DNA from: Pseudomonas fontis
Lineage (GTDB): Bacteria; Pseudomonadota; Gammaproteobacteria; Pseudomonadales; Pseudomonadaceae
Assembly: GCF_028656955.1 (NCBI RefSeq)
Contig: NZ_JAMDGY010000036.1
Location: 1-37,747, forward strand
Direction of reading: 5' to 3'
Length of the DNA: 37,747 nt
Shown here: piece after piece, positions 16,089 through 25,565 of the stretch
How positions within the stretch are numbered: the first letter of the stretch is position 1
How the letters are laid out: each line of letters starts with the position of its first letter
Position numbers and translations under genes: made by a program
Notes under the pieces: generated by a model
Database searches by the model: none
What the model saw: the letters and a program-made list of their open reading frames with translations, nothing else
What the model was told of the DNA's origin: nothing

Positions 16089-16823
16089 ATGCCTGTAGCC
16101 AACGTCCTCGCGCCTTCGCGCCCGCTGAACCTGTGGATTGCCCTTGGCATACCTGCCCTCATTGCCGTGCTGCTGGTACTGCTGGAATTGACTGATTTCG
16201 ACATGAACATTGCCAAACTGGCCTTTGACCCGGCGGCGGGGCAGTTCATCGGGCGGCACAGTTACTTTCTCGAGGATATCCTGCATGACCGTGCCAAGGA
16301 GGTGGTCATCGGGTTTTCCGTGTTGGCCATTCTCGGGTTTGTCGGCAGCTTCTTTGCAGCACGCCTGAAGCCGTGGCGGCGGGAGCTGGGTTGCCTGGTG
16401 CTGGCGATGAGCCTTTCCACTAGCTTTGTCACGCCGCTCAAAGCGGTCACTGCGGTGCAGTGCCCCTGGAGCCTGAGCGAGTTTGGCGGCAAGGAAATCT
16501 ACAGCAAGCTGCTTGAGGTTCGGCCCCAGACCGACAAGCCAGGGCGCTGCTGGCCTGGCGGCCATGCCGCGACCGGGTTTACCTTGTTTGCGCTGTTCTT
16601 CGTGTTGCGTGACCGGCGGCCGCGGATGGCGCGGGTGGCGTTGACCGTGGCGTTCGGGCTGGGGGTGGTGTTCTCCGTTGGGCGGATGCTGCAAGGTGCG
16701 CATTTCTTCTCGCACAACGTGTGGACGGCGGTGTTTTGCTGGTTGATCAGTCTTGGGTGTTATTACCTGGTGCTTTATCGCAAGCCTGTGGTTGAGCCGG
16801 TTGTTGTGCCCGTGGCGGCTTGA
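16089..16823 (+). CDS. PAP2-family membrane lipid phosphatase
   Basis: 244-aa membrane phosphatase of the PAP2/LpxE-like superfamily, which removes phosphate from lipid substrates (undecaprenyl-PP, lipid A or phosphatidate). Hydrophobic segments occur at about 13-33, 75-95, 105-120, 170-190 and 215-235. The three active-site blocks are present: LKAVTAVQCPW, CWPGGHAATGF (a GGH form of the usual SGH) and SVGRMLQGAHFFSHNVW with the conserved Arg and His. The frame is open from 15951, but the stretch before 16089 is Arg-rich, non-membrane and contains the ColR-type site, so the ATG at 16089 is chosen although its ribosome site is weak. It is divergent from colR. A ColR-controlled role in remodelling envelope lipids is inferred. 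The substrate cannot be read from the sequence. Confidence 0.85.
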   Translation: MPVANVLAPSRPLNLWIALGIPALIAVLLVLLELTDFDMNIAKLAFDPAAGQFIGRHSYFLEDILHDRAKEVVIGFSVLAILGFVGSFFAARLKPWRRELGCLVLAMSLSTSFVTPLKAVTAVQCPWSLSEFGGKEIYSKLLEVRPQTDKPGRCWPGGHAATGFTLFALFFVLRDRRPRMARVALTVAFGLGVVFSVGRMLQGAHFFSHNVWTAVFCWLISLGCYYLVLYRKPVVEPVVVPVAA

Positions 16824-17313
16824 ATGGTTTTCGATTTTTTAGCTTATCCATTTGATTTTGTTGGAGCTAATGGCCCCTTCCGCCCACGCTCCGCGTGGGT
16901 TCTACTCAGCCTACGGGGGGCCGGAGGACCGAGTCGTATGAGAGCCTTCTGCTCACTTCGCAAAGCAAGAGCGAAGCGAATTGTGCATGTGACCTTGATC
17001 TGTTTTTGATTTTGATCTGCCGGCCCCGTCTTCCAGAGGCTGAACGGAGGTGTCGTTAAACGGGCAGGGGCGTAGCCCCCTTCGGCGTAAGCCGAAGACG
17101 CGAGGCGTGCAAGTTGCGCAGCAACTTGTGTCCGCGGGCCCGTTTAACGGCACCGGAGTGAAGGGACCCGGAGCGAAGCGCAGGGCCGAATGGGGGGCCA
17201 GACCTTTGGTTACTTTGGGGCGTTTGCCAAAGTGACCCGCCGTAAGGGCGGAAGGGGCCCGAAAGCCCCCACACCAATCGAATCCCCCCAAAAAAACCAC
17301 AAACACCCGAGCA
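16824..17313. other. Gene-free region holding the multi-hairpin repeat, copy 1
   Basis: No gene is supported between the PAP2 gene and groEL. The central part is the repeat described separately. On its left lies a further hairpin (CCCACGC, loop TCC, GCGTGGG, about 16883-16899). On its right is a C6A7 tract at 17284-17296. Short open frames here are low-complexity translations of hairpins and are not believed. Confidence 0.7.
16960..17253 (-). repeat. Multi-hairpin intergenic repeat, copy 1
   Basis: A roughly 290-bp element that recurs inverted at 37354-37633. A closing stem of 11 bp (GTTAAACGGGC near 17055 and GCCCGTTTAAC near 17139) encloses hairpins GGGGC/GCCCC, CTTCGGC/GCCGAAG, ACGC/GCGT and AAGTTGC/GCAACTT. 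Outside the junction lies a hairpin at 17208-17237 (GGTTACTTTGG/CCAAAGTGACC) and a CCGCC/GGCGG hairpin. Conserved spacer sequence includes the run beginning GTGAAGGGACCCGGAGCG. Strand is given relative to copy 2 as plus. It has no coding potential of a believable kind. The function is unknown. Confidence 0.85.
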
Positions 17314-17340
17314 TAAAAAAGCCCCGCACTAGGCGGGGCT
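17314..17340 (-). terminator. Intrinsic terminator of groEL
   Basis: On the minus strand AGCCCCGC, loop CTAGT, GCGGGGCT, then TTTTTT. It lies 31 bp beyond the groEL stop codon. Confidence 0.92.
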
Positions 17341-17371
17341 CTTCTTGGAAGCAGTAGCAGGTAAGGCTGGC

Positions 17372-19036
<1,665 letters not shown>

Positions 19037-19070
19037 TTAAATACTTTTTAGTAACGGGAAAGCAGCGCAA

Positions 19071-19364
19071 TCAAGCTTCGATAACAGCGAGGATTTCGTT
19101 CTCGCTCATTACCAGCAGGTCTTCGCCGTCAACTTTCACAGTGTTGCTACCGGAGTACGGGCCGAACACGACCTTGTCACCCACTTTCACGGCCAGCGCA
19201 CGTACTTCACCGTTGTCCAGCACACGGCCGGTACCTACAGCGACGATTTCGCCACGGTTAGGTTTTTCAGCGGCCGAACCTGGCAGCACGATACCGCCAG
19301 CGGTTTTCGATTCTTCTTCGCTGCGGCGGATTACGACGCGGTCATGCAGAGGACGAAGCTTCAT
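19071..19364 (-). CDS. groES: GroES co-chaperonin (Hsp10)
   Basis: 97-aa lid protein for the GroEL chamber. The sequence [31 protein letters not shown] is the classic Hsp10 start with the mobile loop. The later [13 protein letters not shown] and the [15 protein letters not shown]-terminus are also conserved. AGGAGAG lies 8 nt before the ATG. It is the first gene of the groESL operon, with a heat-shock type promoter about 150 bp upstream and a structured leader in between. Confidence 0.98.
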   Translation of the reverse strand: MKLRPLHDRVVIRRSEEESKTAGGIVLPGSAAEKPNRGEIVAVGTGRVLDNGEVRALAVKVGDKVVFGPYSGSNTVKVDGEDLLVMSENEILAVIEA

Positions 19365-19510
19365 TGTCGATCTCTCCTAATAGTGGTGTTCATCGGCCGG
19401 TGTCGACACCGGCGGGTTGATGCGTCCGGCGTTGCCGGTCGTGGCGCGCCAGGCGTGCCACGCATGTCTTGTCTGGGTCACAAATGCCCAGAAACCTTGC
19501 GGTGACCCAT
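19365..19510 (-). ncRNA. Structured 5' leader of groES (resembles the Pseudomon-groES RNA motif)
   Basis: The roughly 140-nt leader between the promoter and groES can fold into several stems. They are GGGTCAC/GTGACCC (19502-19508 with 19475-19481), CGTGGC/GCCACG (19457-19462 with 19440-19445), CCGGC/GCCGG (19426-19438) and GCCGGTGTCGACACCGGC (19396-19413), ending just before the ribosome site. A conserved RNA motif named Pseudomon-groES has been reported at this position in pseudomonads. Identity with it is inferred from location and structure, not from a covariance search. Confidence 0.6.
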
Positions 19511-19538
19511 ACATGAGGCCGGTCAATTCGATTACAAG
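19511..19538 (-). promoter_or_regulatory. Sigma32-type heat-shock promoter of groESL
   Basis: On the minus strand the -35 CTTGTAA (19532-19538) and -10 CCTCATGT (19511-19518) are separated by 13 bp. This is close to the sigma32 consensus CTTGAAA-N13/14-CCCCATNT, with one mismatch in each element. Confidence 0.8.
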
Positions 19539-19572
19539 GCCAGCGCTGAAAATTTTTTGCGCGCCGCCAAAC

Positions 19573-19596
19573 AAAAAACGGCCCCGCAAGGGGCCG
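19573..19596 (-). terminator. Intrinsic terminator of fxsA
   Basis: On the minus strand CGGCCCC, loop TTGC, GGGGCCG, then TTTTTT. It lies 20 bp after the fxsA stop codon and just upstream of the groES promoter. Confidence 0.9.
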
Positions 19597-19616
19597 CTCT
19601 CTGGGCAACACGGCAG

Positions 19617-20087
19617 TTATTTGTCGCGGTGCTCGTACTCGCCTTCGATCACGTTCGGCTGACGGGGCTGAGCACCCTGCCCGCCGGGACGCGCGCTGTA
19701 CATCTCATCGGCAAAGGCCCGCTGACGCATGGCCTGGGCTTCGGCACGCTCGCCCATCTTGCGGGCCAGTAGGCGACGGGTGAACGGCAACAGCAAGATC
19801 AGGCCAAACACGTCACTGATGAAGCCCGGGATCAGCAGCAAGCCGCCGCCCAGCGCCAGCATCATGCCTTGCATCATTTCCTGCGCGGGCAACTCGCCGC
19901 GCTGGATGCTTGCACGGGCACGCAGCGCCGTGGCCAGGCCGGCCACGCGCACCACCAGTACGCCAAGGGCGGAACCGGCGATGATCAGCAGCAGCGCCGG
20001 GAAAAAGCCGATCGCGGTGCTGACCTTGAAGAAGACATACAACTCCAACACCGGAAAAATCAGAAACAGCAGTAGAAAAGCACGCAT
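19617..20087 (-). CDS. fxsA: FxsA family membrane protein
   Basis: 156-aa inner-membrane protein. FxsA in E. coli was named for suppressing phage F exclusion; its cellular role is not settled. Hydrophobic segments lie at about 3-20, 24-45 and 75-100, with the family pattern FPVLELYVFFKV, GSALGVLVVR and GGGLLLIPGFISDVFGLILLLPFTRRLL. The cytoplasmic tail is charged and disordered-looking, ending YEHRDK. AGAGGAA sits about 8 nt before the ATG. The gene directly precedes groESL, the same neighbour as in P. aeruginosa and KT2440 as I recall, but has its own terminator, so it is not in the heat-shock operon. Confidence 0.9.
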   Translation of the reverse strand: MRAFLLLFLIFPVLELYVFFKVSTAIGFFPALLLIIAGSALGVLVVRVAGLATALRARASIQRGELPAQEMMQGMMLALGGGLLLIPGFISDVFGLILLLPFTRRLLARKMGERAEAQAMRQRAFADEMYSARPGGQGAQPRQPNVIEGEYEHRDK

Positions 20088-20151
20088 CTAGGGTTCCTCT
20101 GCGCAAGTTCGCCTTGCAGTAGAGCCTAAATGGTTACACACAATTGTAATT

Positions 20152-20883
20152 TCAAGCCTCGGCCTGCTCAGCGGTTGGCCAGATTTCAGCACGGGCCAGC
20201 AAAACCAGGGCTTCGCGGACTTGTGTCGGCGTATTGCAAGACGCAGGGAAAGCCAGCCAATAGATACCTTCACCGATTTTCAGGTGCATGCCTTCGCTGT
20301 CGATGCCGACCAGGGTGGCGGGTGCAGTCGTCGGCAAGCCGCTCAGTTCCACGTAGTGGGCGATGGCGTTGGCATGGTCGCTGTTCATGTGCTCGATCAT
20401 GCTGATCTCGCCCTTGCCGGCGAACGGGTTGGCCAGGGTGACCTCGTTGAGCCAGTGAATCGCGCCGAAACCGCCGATGTAGCGGTGGCGCACCGGCTTG
20501 AGCACCCAGAAGTCGAAATCGTGGGCGCGGTGGTAGTTGGCGGAGTCGGGGAAGTAGCGGTAGTAGCGCGTGGCTGCCGCGTCGATGGCCAGCTCGTCGC
20601 TGAGCTTTTCTGCTTCTGCCAGCAAGGTGAGGCGCCCGACTGCCTGGACATCTTCAGCGCCGCGTTCGCCAACCAGCAGCGAGCACTTGGGGTCTTTTTG
20701 CAGGTTGTGGGTGTGCTGGGCGATGCGGCTGATCAGGATCAGCGGGTTGCCGTCGGCATCCAGGCAATAGGGCACCACGGAGCCGAAGGGAAAGCCCGGC
20801 ATCGACTTGGAGTTGGTCGAGAGCACCCCGCGGTACTCCTTGAGCAGCAGTTCTCTTGCAGGCCTGACAGCATTGGCACTCAC
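20152..20883 (-). CDS. HugZ/HutZ-family haem protein (PNPOx-like fold plus DUF2470 domain)
   Basis: 243-aa cytosolic protein of the pyridoxamine-phosphate-oxidase-like split-barrel family. Members such as HugZ and HutZ bind and degrade haem for iron release. The N-terminal barrel covers about residues 8-150 (GVLSTNSKSMPGFPFGSVVPY, LISRIAQHTHNLQKDPKCSLLV). The C-terminal DUF2470 domain begins at about 165 (ISMIEHMNSDHANAIAHYVEL). Translation starts at GTG 20883, with GGAG 8 nt upstream. A Fur-box candidate lies 35-49 bp upstream of the start, consistent with iron-regulated haem use. No haem transport genes are adjacent. A flavin-binding oxidase role cannot be excluded. Confidence 0.8.
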   Translation of the reverse strand: MSANAVRPARELLLKEYRGVLSTNSKSMPGFPFGSVVPYCLDADGNPLILISRIAQHTHNLQKDPKCSLLVGERGAEDVQAVGRLTLLAEAEKLSDELAIDAAATRYYRYFPDSANYHRAHDFDFWVLKPVRHRYIGGFGAIHWLNEVTLANPFAGKGEISMIEHMNSDHANAIAHYVELSGLPTTAPATLVGIDSEGMHLKIGEGIYWLAFPASCNTPTQVREALVLLARAEIWPTAEQAEA

Positions 20884-20917
20884 GTCGGTGACTCCTGGGC
20901 AAAGGGGAATGGCGACA

Positions 20918-20932
20918 AGCTAATCACTATCG
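20918..20932 (-). promoter_or_regulatory. Candidate Fur box of the HugZ-family gene
   Basis: On the minus strand CGATAGTGATTAGCT matches 11 of 15 positions of the 7-1-7 Fur pattern TGATAATGATTATCA, including the GATA and TGATTA core. It lies 35-49 bp before the GTG start, a normal operator position. Confidence 0.6.
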
Positions 20933-20991
20933 CCAGGGATTGCCAAGGGGAGGCTCCAGCGGCTACAGACGATGGCGATGGTGATGGCGAA

Positions 20992-21999
20992 TTACCAGGC
21001 CACGCCGAAACCTGCGGTATAGCGGGTCTTGTTCAAATCGCTGTCATCGGTGCCACTGATGATGTTCTGCTCGGCCTTCAAGTTCAGCGAGGCCCACTCG
21101 GTGATCTTGTAGCGCAAGCCAATCTCGGCATCCAGGCTGTAATCGGCAACACCACTCAACGGTTTGCCAAGTTCACCATTGGTAAACAGCTCCACCGACT
21201 TGCCGATCAGGTAACGGTTGTAGTCCCACTTCATACCCACCGAGTAGAAGTTTTCCTTGCCGCCATCGGCATATTCATAATCGGTGCGGTTGAGCAGCGA
21301 GCCCAGCGAGAATGCGCCCAGCTCGTCATCCCAGAACTGGTAACCCGGGCCCGTACCCACCGTACGCTGGCGAGTCAGGTCTTCAATATGGTCGCGCTTG
21401 TAGTTCAAACGCCCCTGCCAGAACCACTGCTCGGTAATGAAGCGGTCCAGCGCGTATTCGGCGCTCCAGTTATTGGTGGTGGTGACGTCGTCCTTGCTCT
21501 CGCGATTGTACTCACCTTCAGCATTGTGCCGCCAGCGACCGTGACGGGCGCTGGTCTTGAAGTCGACATCGTAGTCATTGCTGTTGGTTTCGGCGCGCTT
21601 GTAGTCCAGCGCCAGGTCGACATTGCCCTTCCAGATGAAATCCTCGACCAGCGGCTTGGGCTTCATGATCTGCTGGATACTGGCCAGTTCCACCGCCTTG
21701 GGCGCTTCGCCGTTGGCCAGGATCACCTGCCCCGGCTCACCGGCGTGCAGCGACTTGGTTTTCTCGCCACTGTAGGCATCCTGCTTGACCAGCAGCTCCT
21801 GGTCGCTTTCCAGCGTCTTGACCTCTTTCCAGTCCAGCGCAATCGCCCCGCCGTACTTGGTTTGCAGCAGCAGCTTGCCGCCATCGAAGACCTTGATCTT
21901 GCCGCTGAGCCGGTCACCGTTCTTCATCCACACGGTATCGGCCACCGCCGCAGAACTAACGCCAATCATCGTGAGGCACAGCAGAAATCTAGAATACAT
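20992..21999 (-). CDS. DUF481 family outer-membrane beta-barrel protein (YdiY-like)
   Basis: 335-aa exported protein. A signal peptide (MYSRFLLCLTMIGVSSAAVADT, cleavage after AVA) is followed by a small N-terminal SH3-like segment (VWMKNGDRLSGKIKVFDGGKLLLQTKYGG). A barrel from about residue 120 has alternating aromatic strands (WRHNAEGEYNRESKDD, WFWQGRLNYKRDHIED, YTAGFGVAW). The terminal Trp fits an outer-membrane insertion signal. The function is unknown. It is divergent from the alkyltransferase-like gene; no strong ribosome site is seen before the ATG. Confidence 0.82.
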   Translation of the reverse strand: MYSRFLLCLTMIGVSSAAVADTVWMKNGDRLSGKIKVFDGGKLLLQTKYGGAIALDWKEVKTLESDQELLVKQDAYSGEKTKSLHAGEPGQVILANGEAPKAVELASIQQIMKPKPLVEDFIWKGNVDLALDYKRAETNSNDYDVDFKTSARHGRWRHNAEGEYNRESKDDVTTTNNWSAEYALDRFITEQWFWQGRLNYKRDHIEDLTRQRTVGTGPGYQFWDDELGAFSLGSLLNRTDYEYADGGKENFYSVGMKWDYNRYLIGKSVELFTNGELGKPLSGVADYSLDAEIGLRYKITEWASLNLKAEQNIISGTDDSDLNKTRYTAGFGVAW

Positions 22000-22143
22000 A
22001 AGCAGGACAGGAGCTCGGGTTCGCGAAAAAAGTCGGGCATTATCCAGATCCCCGGCATTTGAACAAGCACTGACCGAGTCAATCTCGATGAGTTCAATTC
22101 CTATTTTCTAATCCGACATTTCTTCAACGGCAGGCATACCCTG

Positions 22144-22497
22144 ATGAACAAGGCTTCGGACGCGACGCAACAGCGTGCAGAAGATCGACGAACGGCGCTC
22201 TATCTGGTGCTGGGCCAGGTCCCTGAAGGCAAGGTGGTGAGCTATGGCGAACTGGCCGAACTGGCCGGATTGGGCCGCGCAGCGCGCTGGGTCGGGCGTA
22301 CCCTGAGCCAGTTGCCGGCCGACACCCGCCTGCCCTGGCATCGCGTGCTCGGCGCCGGTGGACGCCTGAGCCTGGCACTGGGCACGCCGTCCGGCGACGA
22401 ACAGCGGGCACGCCTGCGCGCAGAAGGCGTCATTCTCAACAATAATCGCGTCGATATGTCGCGCCATGGCTGGCGTCCGATGGAGCACAGCGGTTAG
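22144..22497 (+). CDS. atl: Alkyltransferase-like DNA repair protein (MGMT family without the active cysteine)
   Basis: 117-aa protein of the O6-alkylguanine-DNA alkyltransferase family. The active-site block reads PWHRV at about residues 77-81, with Trp in place of the acceptor Cys of PCHRV. That is the hallmark of alkyltransferase-like proteins (E. coli YbaZ/Atl), which bind alkylated guanine and hand it to nucleotide excision repair without repairing it directly. The DNA-binding helix with the Arg finger is present (GLGRAARWVGRTLSQLP). The ribosome site before the ATG is poor. The gene precedes ampG on the same strand with a 43-bp gap, but a functional link is not obvious. Confidence 0.88.
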   Translation: MNKASDATQQRAEDRRTALYLVLGQVPEGKVVSYGELAELAGLGRAARWVGRTLSQLPADTRLPWHRVLGAGGRLSLALGTPSGDEQRARLRAEGVILNNNRVDMSRHGWRPMEHSG

Positions 22498-22540
22498 AGT
22501 GCGCGCTTTGTTTTCGTAAACTTGAGGCAGATGTTGGCCC

Positions 22541-24100
22541 ATGCCCCGTAAAACCTGGCGCGCTGCGCTCGCTGCCTATGCCAGCCCATCTACCCTGGTG
22601 CTGTTGCTGCTCGGTTTCGCCGCTGGCCTGCCGTACATGCTGGTGTTCTCGACCCTGTCGGTATGGTTGCGTGAGGCTGGGGTTGCCCGCGAAACCATCG
22701 GTTATGCCAGCCTGATCGGCCTGGCCTACGCCTTCAAGTGGGTCTGGTCGCCGCTGCTCGACCAATGGCGCCTGCCGTTGCTCGGCAAGCTCGGTCGCCG
22801 CCGCTCCTGGCTGGTGCTCTCACAAATCCTGGTCGTCATCGGGCTGGTCGGCATGGGCTTCTGCGACCCGCAGAAACACCTGTCCTGGCTGATCGCCCTG
22901 GCCGTGCTGGTGGCATTCGCTTCGGCCACCCAGGACATCGCCGTCGATGCCTACCGCCTGGAAATCGCCGACGACCAACGCCAGGCAGCCCTGGCCGCCA
23001 GCTACATGGCCGGTTACCGGGTGGCAGCCCTGCTGGCCACCGCTGGTGCGTTGTTCTTCGCCGAAGGTTTCGGCTCCACCGGCTTCAGCTACCTGCACAA
23101 GGCCTGGACCGGCACCTACGTGCTGTTCGGCGTGCTGATGATTCCGGCCGTGATCACCACCCTGCTGATGCGCGAGCCACCGGTGCCGCTGCGCACCCAG
23201 CTATCGGCGGCCCGTTATGGCCTGAGCCACCAGTTGATCTCGGTGTTCGTGCTGATCATCCTGCTGGTCTCGGTGCCGGCAATGTTCACCCAGCTGTACA
23301 ACACTGACTTCGCCAGCGTGCTGTTCGAAGGCATGAGCCTGCTCGACCTGCTGCTCGAAGACCGCGCCTTCCTGCGCGCGATTCTCTATATCACCCTCAC
23401 CTGCCTGTGCCTGTCGTCCTTCGGCCGACGCGGCCTGGCACCGGTGCTGACGCCGGTAAACGACTTCATCACCCGCTATCGCTGGCAGGCCCTGCTGTTG
23501 CTCGGGCTGATCGCCACCTATCGGATGTCCGACACGGTGATGGGCGTGATGGCCAACGTGTTCTACATCGACCAGGGCTTCAGCAAGGACCAGATCGCCA
23601 GCGTCAGCAAGATCTTCGGCCTGATCATGACCCTGGTGGGCGCAGGCTTTGGTGGGCTGTTGATCGTGCGCTTCGGCATCCTGCCGATCCTGTTCATTGG
23701 CGGCGTGGCGTCTGCGTCCACCAACATCCTGTTCCTGATGCTGGCCGACATGGGCCCGAACCTGGACATGCTGGTGCTGACCATCTCGCTGGACAACTTC
23801 AGCTCGGGCCTGGCTACCTCGGCATTCGTTGCCTACCTGTCGAGCCTGACCAACCTGAAGTTCTCCGCCACCCAGTACGCCCTGCTCAGCTCGATCATGC
23901 TGCTGCTACCGCGCCTGATCGGCGGCTATTCCGGGGTGATGGTGGAGAAGTACGGTTATCACGACTTCTTCCTGATCACTGCCCTGCTGGGTGTACCGAC
24001 CCTGATCCTGATTGCCTTGCACTGGCACCAGGAGAATCGTCGTGGCAAGCAACATACCGAGCCCACCGCAGAAACCGTAGAAGTCGCTGAGCGCCCTTGA
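22541..24100 (+). CDS. ampG: AmpG muropeptide permease (MFS)
   Basis: 519-aa inner-membrane transporter that imports GlcNAc-anhydroMurNAc peptides for cell-wall recycling. In pseudomonads this supplies the signal for AmpR-controlled beta-lactamase. About 14 hydrophobic segments are visible. The start SPSTLVLLLLGFAAGLPYMLVFSTLSVWLREAGV and the motifs FKWVWSPLLDQWRLP, RRRSWLVLSQ and ATQDIAVDAYRLE are characteristic of AmpG. It is shorter than P. aeruginosa AmpG (594 aa as I recall), lacking part of the C-terminal tail. GAGG lies 11 nt before the ATG. The stop codon sits in the loop of a hairpin (GAGCGCCC/GGGCGCTC, 24089-24109) that may serve as a terminator shared with the convergent exporter gene. 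Confidence 0.9.
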   Translation: MPRKTWRAALAAYASPSTLVLLLLGFAAGLPYMLVFSTLSVWLREAGVARETIGYASLIGLAYAFKWVWSPLLDQWRLPLLGKLGRRRSWLVLSQILVVIGLVGMGFCDPQKHLSWLIALAVLVAFASATQDIAVDAYRLEIADDQRQAALAASYMAGYRVAALLATAGALFFAEGFGSTGFSYLHKAWTGTYVLFGVLMIPAVITTLLMREPPVPLRTQLSAARYGLSHQLISVFVLIILLVSVPAMFTQLYNTDFASVLFEGMSLLDLLLEDRAFLRAILYITLTCLCLSSFGRRGLAPVLTPVNDFITRYRWQALLLLGLIATYRMSDTVMGVMANVFYIDQGFSKDQIASVSKIFGLIMTLVGAGFGGLLIVRFGILPILFIGGVASASTNILFLMLADMGPNLDMLVLTISLDNFSSGLATSAFVAYLSSLTNLKFSATQYALLSSIMLLLPRLIGGYSGVMVEKYGYHDFFLITALLGVPTLILIALHWHQENRRGKQHTEPTAETVEVAERP

Positions 24101-24109
24101 GGGGCGCTC
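24089..24109. terminator. Hairpin spanning the ampG stop codon
   Basis: GAGCGCCC pairs with GGGCGCTC in a stem of 8 bp, and the loop region contains the ampG TGA. No clear T-run follows on either strand. It lies in the short gap between convergent genes (21 bp), so it is a plausible but weak shared terminator. Confidence 0.4.
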
Positions 24110-24121
24110 TACTGCGCGCAG

Positions 24122-25375
24122 TCAGGCCGCCTCGCTCAGTGCCGCGTCATCATTGTCACGGCCGTTCAGCGCGACCCACAGTGGCCACAGGGCCAGCAAG
24201 CCGGCGCAGCCTGCCGCAATGGCAAAGCTGAGCAGGCTGGCACCCGCCCCCAGCATTGCCAGCAACACCCCACCCAGCCCCAGCAAGGCAATGGTGATCA
24301 TGCCCAGCATGGCCGACACCAGGCCTTTGCTCTGCTCGCTGGCGAACAACGTCATGCGGTACAGCACGGCGTTGGCGATCCCCAGGCCCAGCGCATATAC
24401 CGACAGCCCGAGCACCAGTGCCAGCACACTAGGGTAAAGCCAGGTGCCGAGCATGATGGTGAACAGGCCGATCAGATAGGGCCAGAGCGCGCGCTGAATC
24501 AGCGCCTTGAGCGGGTAACGGTCGGCGATGCGGTTGATGATCAGGTTGCCCAGGATCAGCCCGCCAAACACCGGCAGTTGCCACAGCGCGTAGTCCAGCT
24601 TGCTCAAGCCTTCATCGTGAATCAGCAGCACCGGCGACAGGCCGATCCAGCCAATCAGCGGCAGGCCGATCAGGCCCAACGCAGCACTGCCGGCAACAAA
24701 GCGGCGATTGCCCAGCAGTTGCGCGTAGCCAGCCAGCAACGGCAACAGGTGGATCGGCTGGAACTCCAGGCGCGTCCCGTCGCGGCGCTCAACCCCCAGG
24801 GTTTCCGGCATGTAGCGATACAGCGCCAGCCAGGCGACTACCGACACCGCACCGAACAGCACGAACAGCCAGCGCCACGACACCCATTCCAGCAGCAGCG
24901 TGCCCACCAGCGGGCCGAGCAGTGGCGAGAGCAGCGCGATGTTGGCCAGCAGCGCCATCATGCGCACGGCGTCGGCTTCGCTGAAAGCCTCGTTGAGCGC
25001 CGGGTAGCTGACCGTTACCACGAAGCCCAGGCCGATGCCTTGCAGCAGGCGCAGCAGGTTGAACATCTCGATGCTCTGCACCCAGAAGGTTGCCAGGCAG
25101 GCCAGGCAGAAGAATGCACAGCCGCTGAGCAGCAGGCGACGACGGCCATAACGGTCCGCCAGCGGGCCGATCATCCACTGCAACACCACCCCACCGAGCA
25201 GGTAGAGGTTCAGTGCATGGGGGATGTATTCAGGGCTCGCATTGAGGTCGACGACCAGGCCGGGCATGGCCGGCATCACCACGTCACTGGCGAGGTAGGT
25301 CAGCAGTTCGAACAGCGCCAGGGTCAGCGCAAACAGGAAGGCACGCCGGGGCGTGATATGGATCAGCGGGGTCAT
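24122..25375 (-). CDS. MFS multidrug exporter, MdfA/Cmr-like
   Basis: 417-aa 12-TM drug:H+ antiporter of the DHA1 group. The first membrane helix FELLTYLASDVVMPAMPGLVVDLNAS resembles MdfA (LFEFATYIGNDMIQP), including the acidic residue used in proton and drug binding. The loop 2-3 motif A is present as GPLADRYGRRRLLLSG, and motif C-like glycines occur in LLSPLLGPLVGTLL. It converges on ampG with only 21 bp between stop codons. No regulator is adjacent. The substrate range cannot be predicted. Confidence 0.83.
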   Translation of the reverse strand: MTPLIHITPRRAFLFALTLALFELLTYLASDVVMPAMPGLVVDLNASPEYIPHALNLYLLGGVVLQWMIGPLADRYGRRRLLLSGCAFFCLACLATFWVQSIEMFNLLRLLQGIGLGFVVTVSYPALNEAFSEADAVRMMALLANIALLSPLLGPLVGTLLLEWVSWRWLFVLFGAVSVVAWLALYRYMPETLGVERRDGTRLEFQPIHLLPLLAGYAQLLGNRRFVAGSAALGLIGLPLIGWIGLSPVLLIHDEGLSKLDYALWQLPVFGGLILGNLIINRIADRYPLKALIQRALWPYLIGLFTIMLGTWLYPSVLALVLGLSVYALGLGIANAVLYRMTLFASEQSKGLVSAMLGMITIALLGLGGVLLAMLGAGASLLSFAIAAGCAGLLALWPLWVALNGRDNDDAALSEAA

Positions 25376-25474
25376 GGCAGTGTTCAGGCAAGGGGTTCAG
25401 GACAGCCTGTATGCCAGAAATGCCAAGGGGCAGGTAGGGGGAAGACGTGAACAAGTGTAATGGCTGCGGGCCCC

Positions 25475-25546
25475 ATCGCGGGACGAGCCCGCTCCCACAG
25501 GTACTGCATACACAGTTCCCTTGTGGGAGCGGGCTCGTCCCGCGAT
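25475..25546. repeat. Inverted pair of REP palindromes (GCGGG core type)
   Basis: ATCGCGGGACGAGCCCGCTCCCACAG-type unit at 25475-25500 faces its reverse complement at 25521-25546 (TTGTGGGAGCGGGCTCGT, then CCCGCGAT). The core hairpin is GCGGG/CCCGC, unlike the GCCGGC core of the other REP pairs in this window. Confidence 0.85.
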
Positions 25547-25565
25547 AAGCGCAACACGGCCCCCG

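Noticed and set aside
16953..17306. 117-aa and 61-73-aa frames in the multi-hairpin repeat
   Set aside because: They run through palindromes, lack ribosome sites, and the second copy of the repeat does not keep the same protein sequence. Non-coding is the better reading.
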